Part shown: piece by piece, positions 18,263 to 26,523 of the stretch
Layout: each line of letters opens with the position of its first letter
How positions within the stretch are numbered: the first letter of the stretch is position 1
DNA from: Mucilaginibacter rivuli
GTDB lineage: Bacteria > Bacteroidota > Bacteroidia > Sphingobacteriales > Sphingobacteriaceae
Assembly: GCF_019391655.1 (NCBI RefSeq)
Contig: NZ_JAHXPQ010000004.1
Span: 248,001-312,000 of the forward strand
Direction of reading: 5' to 3'
DNA: 64,000 nucleotides
The notes under the pieces: generated by a model
Databases searched by the model: none
What the model saw: only the letters and a program-made list of their open reading frames with translations
What the model was told of the DNA's origin: nothing
Program-made: the position numbers and the translations under genes

Positions 18263-18811
18263 ATGAAAAAATTATTTTTTACAGTTATTGCAACTGTAGC
18301 TCTTGCAGCAGGCCAACAAGCTTATGCTCAAACCAAAATGGTAGGTGGCGCGGCCATGTATCCAACTAAAGACATTATTGACAATGCAGTAAATTCCAAA
18401 GATCATACCACACTTGTTGCCGCAGTAAAAGCAGCCGGTTTGGTTGAAACTTTAAAAGGTGCCGGTCCGTTTACCGTATTCGCTCCAACTAACGAGGCAT
18501 TTGATAAATTGCCTGCAGGTACCGTACCAACTTTATTAAAACCTGAAAATAAAGCAACCCTCACCAAGGTATTAACTTACCACGTTGTTGCCGGTAAATG
18601 GAGCGCTGCCGAGATTGCTGCCAAAATTAAAGCAGGCGGTGGCAAAGCAGAATTGAAAACCGTTAGCGGTGGTACTTTAACTGCCATGGCCGAAGGTAAA
18701 AAGATTTACCTGGTTGACGAAAAAGGAGGAAAATCATGGGTAACCATTGCCGATGTTAACCAAAGCAATGGTGTGATACACGTGGTAAACACGGTGTTGA
18801 TGCCTAAGTAA
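18263..18811 (+). CDS. Exported fasciclin (FAS1) domain protein
   Basis: Small secreted or periplasmic protein with one FAS1 domain, a fold linked to adhesion and protein-protein contacts. The 182 aa have a signal peptide (MKKLFFTVIATVALAAGQQAYA) and a FAS1 domain from about 38 to 181 with its two conserved blocks: TLKGAGPFTVFAPTNEAFDK (H1) and NGVIHVVNTVLMP (H2), plus LTYHVVAGKW. No anchor is visible. It stands alone, 215 bp after hemW, with its own terminator. Role in the cell is unknown. Confidence 0.93.
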   Translation: MKKLFFTVIATVALAAGQQAYAQTKMVGGAAMYPTKDIIDNAVNSKDHTTLVAAVKAAGLVETLKGAGPFTVFAPTNEAFDKLPAGTVPTLLKPENKATLTKVLTYHVVAGKWSAAEIAAKIKAGGGKAELKTVSGGTLTAMAEGKKIYLVDEKGGKSWVTIADVNQSNGVIHVVNTVLMPK

Positions 18812-18838
18812 TCAGAACATTTAACTACCTATTAATAG

Positions 18839-18872
18839 AAACCCGGGCTGCGCAAGCTCCCGGGTTTTTTTG
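18839..18872 (+). terminator. Intrinsic terminator after the fasciclin gene
   Basis: AAACCCGGG (18839-18847) pairs with CCCGGGTTT (18859-18867) around an 11-nt loop, and T7 runs through 18871. It begins 28 bp past the stop codon. Confidence 0.9.
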
Positions 18873-18913
18873 TTTTAGCAGCAATACTTTATCTTAGCAA
18901 AAAAAGGATAAGC

Positions 18914-19795
18914 ATGGGTTTTATACTTTCTCCTGTTGATGTTGTTGATACCATAAGCGAGGCGGACTTTAAAGCAAAATATCTTAACCCGCGCAAACCT
19001 GTAGTAATAAAGGGCCTTACCAAAAACTGGCCGGCACGCGATAAATGGACACCCGAATATTTAAAGCAGGTAGTTGGCAACAAGGTGGTTCCGCTATATG
19101 ATAACTCCAAAGCCGACCCATCAAAACCAATAAATGCCCCCGCTGCCGAAATGCCTTTTGATACGTACATTGATCTGATACGAAGTAAGCCAACCGAGCT
19201 CCGCATTTTCTTCTTCAATATATTTAAACAGGCACCGCAGCTTTTACAGGATATAGTAATGCCCAAAGATTTGATGGGTGGTTTTTTAGAGAGTATGCCC
19301 GCTATGTTCTTCGGCGGCTCAAACTCGGTTACTTTTTTGCATTACGATATTGATTTGCCGCACCTGTTCCATACCCACTTTGGCGGGCGCAAGCAGGTAA
19401 TACTTTTTGAGAATAAATGGAAACGCCGTTTATATTGTATCCCTAACGCTACCTACGCGCTTGAGGATTATGACGTGGCCAATCCGGATATTAAAAAGTT
19501 CCCGGCGCTGGACGGCGTAGAGGGCTACGAAGTTTTTTTAGAGCATGGCGATACCTTATTTATGCCTACCGGTTACTGGCATTGGATGAAATACCTGGAT
19601 GGCTCGTACTCGCTAAGCCTGCGTGCCTGGGATGCATCCCTATCGCGCAAAGCTGCAAGTTTATATAACTTGGCGGTTAAAGGTGGGGTAGATAGTGTTT
19701 TGAAAATGCTGTTTAAAGGCAAGTATGCAACCTGGAGGGAAAAACTGGCGGTGAAACGGGCGGAGCGGGAGTTGGGGACCGGGAAACTGCATTAA
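18914..19795 (+). CDS. JmjC/cupin-8-like Fe(II)/2-oxoglutarate oxygenase
   Basis: Predicted cytoplasmic non-heme iron, 2-oxoglutarate dependent hydroxylase of the JmjC-like cupin-8 family; some members hydroxylate ribosomal proteins, others have unknown targets. The 293 aa begin with the family's entry motif RKPVVIKGLTKNWPARDKW. The metal triad is His143, Asp145 (FLHYDIDLPH) and His223 (TGYWHWMKYL), with Lys160 in HFGGRKQVILF positioned to bind 2-oxoglutarate. The stop codon overlaps that of the converging NTF2-like gene at a shared TTAA. Substrate unknown. Confidence 0.87.
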   Translation: MGFILSPVDVVDTISEADFKAKYLNPRKPVVIKGLTKNWPARDKWTPEYLKQVVGNKVVPLYDNSKADPSKPINAPAAEMPFDTYIDLIRSKPTELRIFFFNIFKQAPQLLQDIVMPKDLMGGFLESMPAMFFGGSNSVTFLHYDIDLPHLFHTHFGGRKQVILFENKWKRRLYCIPNATYALEDYDVANPDIKKFPALDGVEGYEVFLEHGDTLFMPTGYWHWMKYLDGSYSLSLRAWDASLSRKAASLYNLAVKGGVDSVLKMLFKGKYATWREKLAVKRAERELGTGKLH

Positions 19796-20211
19796 CTTGT
19801 ATGATCACAAACAATCACCCATACCCCGTCAATCCTTTTAAACCACAGTGTAAAATACCCGCCAACATCGCCTTTGGCGCGGGTGAGGTGCCAGCCGCCT
19901 AATACGAACGCATTTGTTGCGTCCAATACATCAACCTTCGTGATGGTGAAATCGAGCTTACCCATGGTGGCCTTATCGGGGTATGATTTTTTATAATGAT
20001 CCATAGTGGTTTGCCAGCCATAGGTTGGGGCTTTACTCCCTACAAATACCAGCGAATCGGATTTCCAGTAGCCCTGCATAAAACCATCAATATCGCCGCG
20101 GTTCCAGGCGGCTTGCTGGGTGCTGAGTACTTTTATAATAGCCTGTTTGCTTTGCGCGAAGCTAAAACCAACAGCTATAACAAACAAAAATGTGAATAAA
20201 GCTTTCTTCAT
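19792..20211 (-). CDS. Exported NTF2-like (DUF4440/SnoaL-type) protein
   Basis: Small cone-shaped alpha+beta protein of the nuclear-transport-factor-2 superfamily. The 139 aa have a signal peptide (MKKALFTFLFVIAVGFSFAQ) and the typical opening QQAAWNRGDIDGFMQGYW, followed by YKKSYPDKATMGKLDFTI and GGYFTLWFKRIDGVW. Such periplasmic proteins often have no known activity. It converges with the cupin gene; their stop codons share bases at 19792-19795. No neighbour suggests a partner. Confidence 0.82.
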   Translation of the reverse strand: MKKALFTFLFVIAVGFSFAQSKQAIIKVLSTQQAAWNRGDIDGFMQGYWKSDSLVFVGSKAPTYGWQTTMDHYKKSYPDKATMGKLDFTITKVDVLDATNAFVLGGWHLTRAKGDVGGYFTLWFKRIDGVWVIVCDHTS

Positions 20212-20338
20212 TTCATAAAAATAAATAAAAAACGGCTTATAAACGCAAACAAGGGCATTATTAACGCATCGCGATATTTACAAAACAAATAAACAATTGT
20301 ATAAAACTATTTATGCCGATATGACGATTATGAAACAA

Positions 20339-20365
20339 TTGCACAGGTTAAACCTTTTAGCTTTG
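20339..20365 (+). promoter_or_regulatory. Predicted promoter of the PfkB kinase gene
   Basis: TTG at 20339-20341 and TAGCTTTG at 20358-20365, spaced by 16 nt, one shorter than the usual range. The box lies 25 nt before the ATG at 20391. Confidence 0.45.
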
Positions 20366-20390
20366 CGATATACCTTACCATTGTATTGTT

Positions 20391-21281
20391 ATGAAGAAAC
20401 AGGTGTTGTGTTTTGGCGAAGTGTTATGGGATACTTTTGGCGATGAGCAAAAACCCGGCGGCGCGCCAATGAATGTGGCTTTGCATTTAGTAAAGCAGGG
20501 CATAAATGCATCATTGCTGAGCCGGATAGGTAACGATAAACCCGGCCGTGAGCTTGGCCAGTTTTTAAAGACCAACAACCTTTACTCGGACTTGTTGCAG
20601 GTTGATGAAAAGCTCCCTACCTGTAAAGTAGCTGTTCAGTTGGATAAGCAGCAACAGGCTACTTACACCATACCCAAACCGGTATCATGGGATAATATCC
20701 AACACAACGAAACACTTCAGGCTCGCATTAAAACTATATCGGTAATTGTGTTTGGCAGTTTGGCTTGTCGTACTGCAGCAAGCCGGAACACGCTGCTTAA
20801 CCTTTTCGAGAATAAGATGCTGAAGGTGTTTGATGTAAACCTGCGCCACCCGCATTACGAAAAATCGACCATCGAAACATTGGCCGCTATGGCTGATGTG
20901 ATAAAAATGAACGAGGAAGAGGCCAATCTGCTTATTGGCAACTACGATGAGCCGCTAAAGGACAAAATAACCGAGTTCCGTAAAAAGTACCATAGCAAAA
21001 CTATTTGCGTAACCCGCGGCGAAAACGGAGCTATTGTTTACCACGATGATAAATTTTACGAACACCCCGGCTTTATGGTTGAGGTGGTAGATACCGTTGG
21101 CGCGGGCGACTCCTTTTTAGCTACCTTTATTGCCGGCCTGCTTAACAAACAACCGATGGACGAGGTTTTAGAAAAAGCTTGTGCCATTGGCGCTTTTGTA
21201 GCATCGCAACGTGGGGCCAATCCGGTTTACGACCAGGCGAAGATCAATGAGATCATTGCGAACGGGGAATTGGCGATTTGA
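20391..21281 (+). CDS. PfkB-family carbohydrate kinase (fructokinase-like)
   Basis: Ribokinase-fold sugar kinase, most like bacterial fructokinases, expected to phosphorylate a ketohexose in the cytoplasm. The 296 aa begin CFGEVLWDTFGDEQKPGGAP, carry the glycine pair region GGAPMNVALHL, and have the ATP/anion-hole motif VDTVGAGDSFLATF with the catalytic Asp. LLSRIGNDKPGRELG and ICVTRGENGAIVY are also typical. It is monocistronic; no transporter or other sugar gene is adjacent, so the sugar is not certain. Confidence 0.88.
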   Translation: MKKQVLCFGEVLWDTFGDEQKPGGAPMNVALHLVKQGINASLLSRIGNDKPGRELGQFLKTNNLYSDLLQVDEKLPTCKVAVQLDKQQQATYTIPKPVSWDNIQHNETLQARIKTISVIVFGSLACRTAASRNTLLNLFENKMLKVFDVNLRHPHYEKSTIETLAAMADVIKMNEEEANLLIGNYDEPLKDKITEFRKKYHSKTICVTRGENGAIVYHDDKFYEHPGFMVEVVDTVGAGDSFLATFIAGLLNKQPMDEVLEKACAIGAFVASQRGANPVYDQAKINEIIANGELAI

Positions 21282-21577
21282 TTTTTTAATTTCGAATGTT
21301 AGGTTCCAGATTTATTTTGATATCGGATTAACCTTGCTGATAAGACGCCTCCTATCAGGCCGGCGTGGCAATTACAGTGAATAAGTATGGGGGGCGATCG
21401 TTCTTGTGGTTATCTGTCCTCAAATATGTGAACAGATATATTCCATAACGGTTTTCTAATCTGCAAAAACGATGTGCTGTAACGCTTACGTCATAAAAAC
21501 CTTCAGACTAAGGCTATCCCTCCCTACTATAAAACTATTAGCTTAAATTAGTCGTTAATTAGACTTGAAAGGATATT
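21282..21577. other. Gene-free stretch between the kinase and VWA genes
   Basis: I see no convincing ORF, RNA gene, strong hairpin or repeat here. A near-consensus TAGACTTG box lies 10 nt before the VWA start codon but has no clear -33 partner. Confidence 0.5.
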
Positions 21578-22675
21578 ATGCGCGGTTACGGATTTTCTAA
21601 ATTTATACCACAGCAGTTTCAAAAAGGCGGTTTCGATGAATTGTTGAAACTGTTTATGGAGTTGCTGAACTATACCGCCGGCGATGCCGATGAGGCGCTG
21701 CAATGGCTTAACGAATTAGATAAACAATACAAATTAACCAACAATGAATACGGCATTGGCGATTTTGTAGATGAACTGAAACAAAAGGGATACCTAAAAG
21801 AAGATGAGCAAAGCGGCGAGTTTAACATAACCGCCAAGGCGGAGCAAAGCATTCGCCAAAGCGCGCTGGAGGAGATATTTGGCAAGCTGAAAAAATCGGG
21901 TAAGGGCAACCACCGCACACCGCAAAGCGGGCAGGGTGATGAGAAGAACGCTGAGCGCCGCGAGTTCCAGTTTGGAGATAGCCTGGACCAGATAGACATG
22001 ACGCAGAGCGTGCACAACGCGCAGATAAATCATGGTATTGATGATTTCCACTTAACCGAGCGCGACCTGGAAGTAGAGGAGATGGATTTTAAAACCCTCA
22101 CTTCTACCGTCCTGATGATCGATATATCGCACTCGATGATCCTATACGGCGAAGACCGCATCACACCTGCCAAAAAAGTAGCAATGGCGTTGGCCGAGCT
22201 CATCAAAACCAAGTACCCTAAAGACACCCTGGATATTGTAGTTTTTGGCAACGATGCCTGGCCTATAAGTTTGAAAGATCTGCCTTATTTGCAGGTTGGC
22301 CCATATCATACCAATACTTACGCTGGTTTGGAGCTGGCAACGGATATTCTGCGCCGCCGCAAAACACACAACAAGCAGATCTTTATGATAACTGATGGCA
22401 AGCCAACTTGCCTGAAGGAAGGCACCAAATATTATAAAAACAGCATTGGGCTAGACCGCAAGGTGGTGAACAAAACCCTGAATATGGCTGCGCAATGCAA
22501 GCGTTTAAAAATACCCATCACCACGTTTATGATAGCGAAGGACCCCTACCTGCAACAGTTCGTTCGTGATTTTACACAGACCAATGGTGGCAAGGCATTT
22601 TACAGTTCGCTGAACGGGTTAGGTGAATATATTTTTGAGGATTATATTAAGAACAGAAGAAGGACGGTGAGGTAA
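21578..22675 (+). CDS. VWA domain protein, partner of the MoxR-like AAA+ ATPase
   Basis: Cytoplasmic protein of 365 aa with a helical N-terminal half (about 1-165, no signal peptide) and a C-terminal von Willebrand A domain. The metal-ion-dependent adhesion site is intact: DISHS at 182-186, a threonine in HTNTYAGLELATDIL, and Asp in MITDGKP. VWA proteins encoded next to MoxR/Mg-chelatase-type AAA+ ATPases usually act with them as chaperones that assemble or activate a target complex. The ATPase gene follows at 156 bp, separated by a palindromic repeat. The target is unknown. Confidence 0.85.
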   Translation: MRGYGFSKFIPQQFQKGGFDELLKLFMELLNYTAGDADEALQWLNELDKQYKLTNNEYGIGDFVDELKQKGYLKEDEQSGEFNITAKAEQSIRQSALEEIFGKLKKSGKGNHRTPQSGQGDEKNAERREFQFGDSLDQIDMTQSVHNAQINHGIDDFHLTERDLEVEEMDFKTLTSTVLMIDISHSMILYGEDRITPAKKVAMALAELIKTKYPKDTLDIVVFGNDAWPISLKDLPYLQVGPYHTNTYAGLELATDILRRRKTHNKQIFMITDGKPTCLKEGTKYYKNSIGLDRKVVNKTLNMAAQCKRLKIPITTFMIAKDPYLQQFVRDFTQTNGGKAFYSSLNGLGEYIFEDYIKNRRRTVR

Positions 22676-22695
22676 TTAGCAGCCCTCACCCAACA

Positions 22696-22795
22696 CGTCA
22701 TTGCGAGCGATAGCGAAGCAACCTCTACATATGCATGTCGATGAAGCCTATTAGAGACCTGTCGCGCAGAGGTTGCTTCGTCCCTCGCAAGGACG
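22696..22795. repeat. Palindromic dispersed repeat between the VWA and AAA+ genes
   Basis: Left arm 22696-22725 (CGTCATTGCGAGCGATAGCG...) and right arm 22768-22795 (...TTGCTTCGTCCCTCGCAAG) are imperfect inverted copies around a loop of about 42 nt. The right half recurs at 56611-56649 with 35 of 39 bases identical, so it is a dispersed element. It is non-coding and has no transposase. Similar CGTCATTGCGAG palindromes are, as far as I recall, scattered in many bacterial genomes. Confidence 0.8.
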
Positions 22796-22831
22796 GTTTT
22801 AATAATAAGGATAAAAGAATTAAACAGATAC

Positions 22832-24325
22832 ATGAGCATACCAACAATAAAAACATTAGGCGAGTTAAAAAAGAGCGGGTACGTTAGCCGGTCGGTTAAG
22901 GATGAATTGCGCGACAATTTAATTGAGCAGTTACAAAAACAAGAAGGCGGTTTTGAGGGCATTATAGGTTATGAGGATACAGTTATCCCTGATCTGCAAA
23001 CCGCTATCTTATCACGCCACAACATTTTACTGTTAGGCTTACGCGGACAGGCAAAAACCCGTATCGCGCGTTTATTGGTAAACCTGCTGGACGAATATGT
23101 GCCCTATATTGAAGGGTCGGAATTATATGACGATCCATTAGCGCCGATATCATGGTTCGGGCATAACGAGGTGGAAAGTAAGGGCGATGCTACCCCGATA
23201 GCATGGCTGCACCGCAACGACCGCTATACCGAAAAATTAGCTACCCCCGATGTTACCGTTGCCGATCTGATCGGTGATGTTGACCCGATAAAAGCGGCTA
23301 CCTTAAAACTCACTTACTCGGATGAGCGCGTATTGCACTTTGGTTTAATACCGAGAGCACACCGTGGCATCTTTGTGATAAACGAACTGCCCGATCTGCA
23401 GGCACGTATCCAGGTATCGTTGTTCAATATTTTACAGGAAAAAGATATCCAGATCCGCGGTTTTAAATTGCGCCTACCACTGGATATTCAATTTGTGTTT
23501 ACCGCCAACCCCGAAGATTATACCAATCGCGGCTCGATAGTTACACCATTGAAAGACCGTATTGAGAGCCAGATATTAACGCACTACCCGCGCTCGGTTG
23601 AGATTTCGAGGAAGATCACCCAACAGGAAGCTACCTTGTCGCCATCGCAACGGACCAATGTTGAGGCCGATGGTTTGGTGAAGAACCTGGTTGAGCAGAT
23701 CGCTTTTGAGGCACGCAACTCCGAGTATATCGATAAAAAATCGGGTGTATCGGCAAGGTTAACCATATCAGCTTACGAGAACCTGATCAGCAATGCCGAG
23801 CGCAGGATGATCATTAACCGGGAGAAAAACACCTTCGTGCGCATCTCCGACTTTTTGGGTGTTATCCCGGCCATTACCGGCAAAATAGAATTGGTTTACG
23901 AGGGTGAGCTTGAAGGCCCGGCTAAGGTGGCTAATATTTTGGTGGGTAAAGCCATCAAAACATTGATGCTGCAATACTTCCCTGATCCCGAAAAGGCAAA
24001 AAAATCTAAAAAGGCAAATCCATATAAAGAGATCATCGAGTGGTTTGAAAATGGAAACACCCTTGCAGTGATAGACGGTTTGCCTTTACAGGAATACAAA
24101 AAGCTGCTCAATTCGATAACCGGGCTGAAGGACTTTGTAAAAACCTTCCACCCCAAACTGGCAGAAAACCAGCAATTATTGCTGATGGAGTTTGTGTTAC
24201 ACGGTTTGGCAGAGTTTTCGCAGTTAAATAAAGGATTTTTAGATAACGGCTTCGCCTTTTCGGATATGTTTAACAGTTTGTTTAACATGGAACCCGATGA
24301 AGATATGGACGATGAGCGTTATTAA
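22832..24325 (+). CDS. MoxR / Mg-chelatase-like AAA+ ATPase
   Basis: AAA+ ATPase of 497 aa expected to work with the upstream VWA protein. Walker A is an unusual GLRGQAKT (69-76), with Ala in place of the last Gly. The Walker B region reads GIFVINELPDL, with Asn where Asp-Glu is usual; both variants also occur, from memory, in the Mg-chelatase-I-like subfamily, so activity may be kept. A sensor-1-like strand is DIQFVFTANPEDYTNRG, followed by the arginine-containing TPLKDRIESQI. The C-terminal 150 residues form a helical tail ending in acidic PDEDMDDERY. Cellular target unknown. Confidence 0.85.
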   Translation: MSIPTIKTLGELKKSGYVSRSVKDELRDNLIEQLQKQEGGFEGIIGYEDTVIPDLQTAILSRHNILLLGLRGQAKTRIARLLVNLLDEYVPYIEGSELYDDPLAPISWFGHNEVESKGDATPIAWLHRNDRYTEKLATPDVTVADLIGDVDPIKAATLKLTYSDERVLHFGLIPRAHRGIFVINELPDLQARIQVSLFNILQEKDIQIRGFKLRLPLDIQFVFTANPEDYTNRGSIVTPLKDRIESQILTHYPRSVEISRKITQQEATLSPSQRTNVEADGLVKNLVEQIAFEARNSEYIDKKSGVSARLTISAYENLISNAERRMIINREKNTFVRISDFLGVIPAITGKIELVYEGELEGPAKVANILVGKAIKTLMLQYFPDPEKAKKSKKANPYKEIIEWFENGNTLAVIDGLPLQEYKKLLNSITGLKDFVKTFHPKLAENQQLLLMEFVLHGLAEFSQLNKGFLDNGFAFSDMFNSLFNMEPDEDMDDERY

Positions 24326-24339
24326 TTAAAACTTTATTA

Positions 24340-25620
24340 ATGCAGCAGGTCATCACCATTATACTCATTTCCGCCGCCATCATCGCGGCCGATCTTTATA
24401 TCATCAGCGGTATACGCGGGGCATCAAAAAAATGGAAGTTCCCCTTTAAAAAGTCATTTACACGCTGGTATTGGGGTGTTTCATTGTTTTTACTGGCGGG
24501 ATTATTTGCCAGTATTTACCTCAAAATGAGTATCGGAATCAAGGGTGCATTGCTTATGATATTCTTTATCGTACTTGCTGCCAAGATCCTGTTTTTGCCA
24601 TTTATTTTTGTTGATGATATACGCAGGCTCATACTTTTCAAAGCCAGAAAAAAAAACAAACCTGAACCGGAGTTTCCGGCAAGCGAGCCGGCACCAAATC
24701 ATATCCCACGGTCTGAGTTTTTAATGAAGGCTGGCTTATTGGCAGGCTCGTTGCCAATGGTATCGCTTGGCTACGGTATTGTATCGGGCGCGTACGACTA
24801 TCGCGTTAAGCACCGAACCCTTTACCTCCCCAACCTGCCAAAAGCCTTTGACGGCATTAAATTAGGACAATTATCAGACATACACTCCGGTAGCTTTTAT
24901 AACAAAAAAGCGGTTTTAGGTGGGGTAGAAATGTTGCTTAAAGAAAAGCCCGACTTTATTTTTTTTACTGGCGATCTGGTGAATAATATAGCCAGCGAAA
25001 TGCGTGATTATCAGGACATCTTCGCGAAAGTAAAAGCGCCCTTAGGTGTATACTCATCGTTAGGCAACCATGATTATGGAGATTATGCGCACTGGCCTAC
25101 AGAAGCAGACAAGAAACGTAACCTTGATGACCTGAAAGCTACTCATAAAAACATGGGTTGGGACCTGATACTGAACAGCAACCGCCGTTTAAAGGTAGAT
25201 GGCGAAGAAATAGGTATTTTAGGTGTTGAGAATTGGGGCAGCCTGAGCCGTTTCCCTAAATATGGCCGGGTTGACCTGGCTGTTAAAGATACGCAGGACC
25301 TGCCTGTAAAACTTTTGCTATCACATGACCCATCTCACTGGCGCGCGCAGGTATTAGATTATAAGGATATAGATGTAATGTTTGCGGGCCATACCCATGG
25401 TATGCAATTTGGTGTACAGAACAGGCACTTTCAGTGGAGCCCTATACAATACGTATATAAAGAATGGGCCGGTTTATACCGCGAAGGCAACCAGCAATTA
25501 TATGTAAATACAGGTTACGGCTTTTTAGGTTACCCGGGCCGAATTGGAATATTACCCGAAATAACGATATTTACACTCAAAGCCTCGCCCGATCCTTCGC
25601 TGAAAAGCAAACTATCCTGA
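24340..25620 (+). CDS. Membrane-anchored metallophosphoesterase (YkuE/YaeI-like)
   Basis: Calcineurin-like phosphoesterase of 426 aa. Three hydrophobic helices in the first 105 residues are followed by a linker and a further hydrophobic segment near 122-142 (MKAGLLAGSLPMVSLGYGIV), then the catalytic domain from about 160. All metal motifs are present: LGQLSDIHSG, FFTGDLVN, SLGNHDYGD, LLSHDPSHW and FAGHTHGMQFG. Relatives with this layout hydrolyse phosphate esters at the membrane, in some cases of lipid precursors such as UDP-diacylglucosamine. It starts 14 bp after the AAA+ gene and ends 22 bp before the UbiA-like gene. Confidence 0.88.
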   Translation: MQQVITIILISAAIIAADLYIISGIRGASKKWKFPFKKSFTRWYWGVSLFLLAGLFASIYLKMSIGIKGALLMIFFIVLAAKILFLPFIFVDDIRRLILFKARKKNKPEPEFPASEPAPNHIPRSEFLMKAGLLAGSLPMVSLGYGIVSGAYDYRVKHRTLYLPNLPKAFDGIKLGQLSDIHSGSFYNKKAVLGGVEMLLKEKPDFIFFTGDLVNNIASEMRDYQDIFAKVKAPLGVYSSLGNHDYGDYAHWPTEADKKRNLDDLKATHKNMGWDLILNSNRRLKVDGEEIGILGVENWGSLSRFPKYGRVDLAVKDTQDLPVKLLLSHDPSHWRAQVLDYKDIDVMFAGHTHGMQFGVQNRHFQWSPIQYVYKEWAGLYREGNQQLYVNTGYGFLGYPGRIGILPEITIFTLKASPDPSLKSKLS

Positions 25621-25642
25621 TCCCGATGCGGCTTAATTGCCA

Positions 25643-26518
25643 ATGAGAAAGCTTTTTCGATCTGTTATTGATCCTCTTTTGTTCAGCAACATTTTTATGT
25701 CGGCCTGTGCGGTTACGCAGGCTTTGGTTACGCTACAGCTTATTGGCGCGCAACCAACCTATCCGCTGCTCACATTGTTGTTTACATCAACACTTTTCAT
25801 TTACAATATCTGTATCTTTTTAAGCAAGCCTAAAAAGCCCGAAAAATCACCGTTCCGACGCGTTCGCTGGTTTTTTGCTTACTATAAACTGATGGTAATT
25901 ATTACCGTGGCCTGTGGTGTTTCTTTAGTGCCATTGTTCTTTTTAATATCGGTAAAATCGCGCGTGCTGCTTATTTTGCTTTCGGTATTATCTGTGGGTT
26001 ATAGCCTGCCTCTTTTTAAATCGGGCGGTAAACGCTTTGGCCTCCGTAATGTACCCGGCATAAAATCGCTCATGATCACCAGCGTTTGGGTAATGAGTTG
26101 CGTGGTATTGCCAATTTTTGAAAGTGAGCAGTTTCAGCAATTAAACATTACATTTACCGATGAGGCTATACTTATTGCCAAACGTTTCCTGTTCATTTTC
26201 GCGTTGACCATTCCTTTTGATATCCGCGACCTTTTCCAGGATTCGATTGCCGGCACCAAAACCATCCCGGTTATTTTTGGTGAAAAGAAAGCCTATTTAT
26301 TTTGCCAGCTCTTATTGGGCGGCTACATGGTGCTGCTTTTCATTTTCAGGGGAAATGGCTTTAGTCATGATTTTTTTGCCCTTGGCCTAACCGCTGTTTT
26401 AATGGGATGGCTCATTTTTAAATCCGAATGGGAAAAGGATGAGTACTACTACTTTTTTTATATGGATGGCGTGTTGATTCTGCAATACGTATTCCTGCTG
26501 GCTTTTAAATTGCTGTAG
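25643..26518 (+). CDS. UbiA prenyltransferase-like membrane protein with degenerate first Asp motif
   Basis: Polytopic protein of 292 aa with about nine hydrophobic helices. The second aspartate-rich loop of UbiA enzymes is well kept (PFDIRDLFQDSIAGTKTIP), but the first, normally NDxxDxxxD between helices 2 and 3, reads YNICIFLSKPKKPEK and has no Asp. UbiA enzymes join prenyl chains to aromatic rings or other acceptors and need both motifs for Mg-diphosphate binding, so activity here is doubtful or altered. ATG at 25643 is preferred over a TTG two codons upstream. The methyltransferase gene follows 5 bp later, suggesting a shared pathway, unproven. Confidence 0.7.
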   Translation: MRKLFRSVIDPLLFSNIFMSACAVTQALVTLQLIGAQPTYPLLTLLFTSTLFIYNICIFLSKPKKPEKSPFRRVRWFFAYYKLMVIITVACGVSLVPLFFLISVKSRVLLILLSVLSVGYSLPLFKSGGKRFGLRNVPGIKSLMITSVWVMSCVVLPIFESEQFQQLNITFTDEAILIAKRFLFIFALTIPFDIRDLFQDSIAGTKTIPVIFGEKKAYLFCQLLLGGYMVLLFIFRGNGFSHDFFALGLTAVLMGWLIFKSEWEKDEYYYFFYMDGVLILQYVFLLAFKLL

Positions 26519-26523
26519 AAAGC

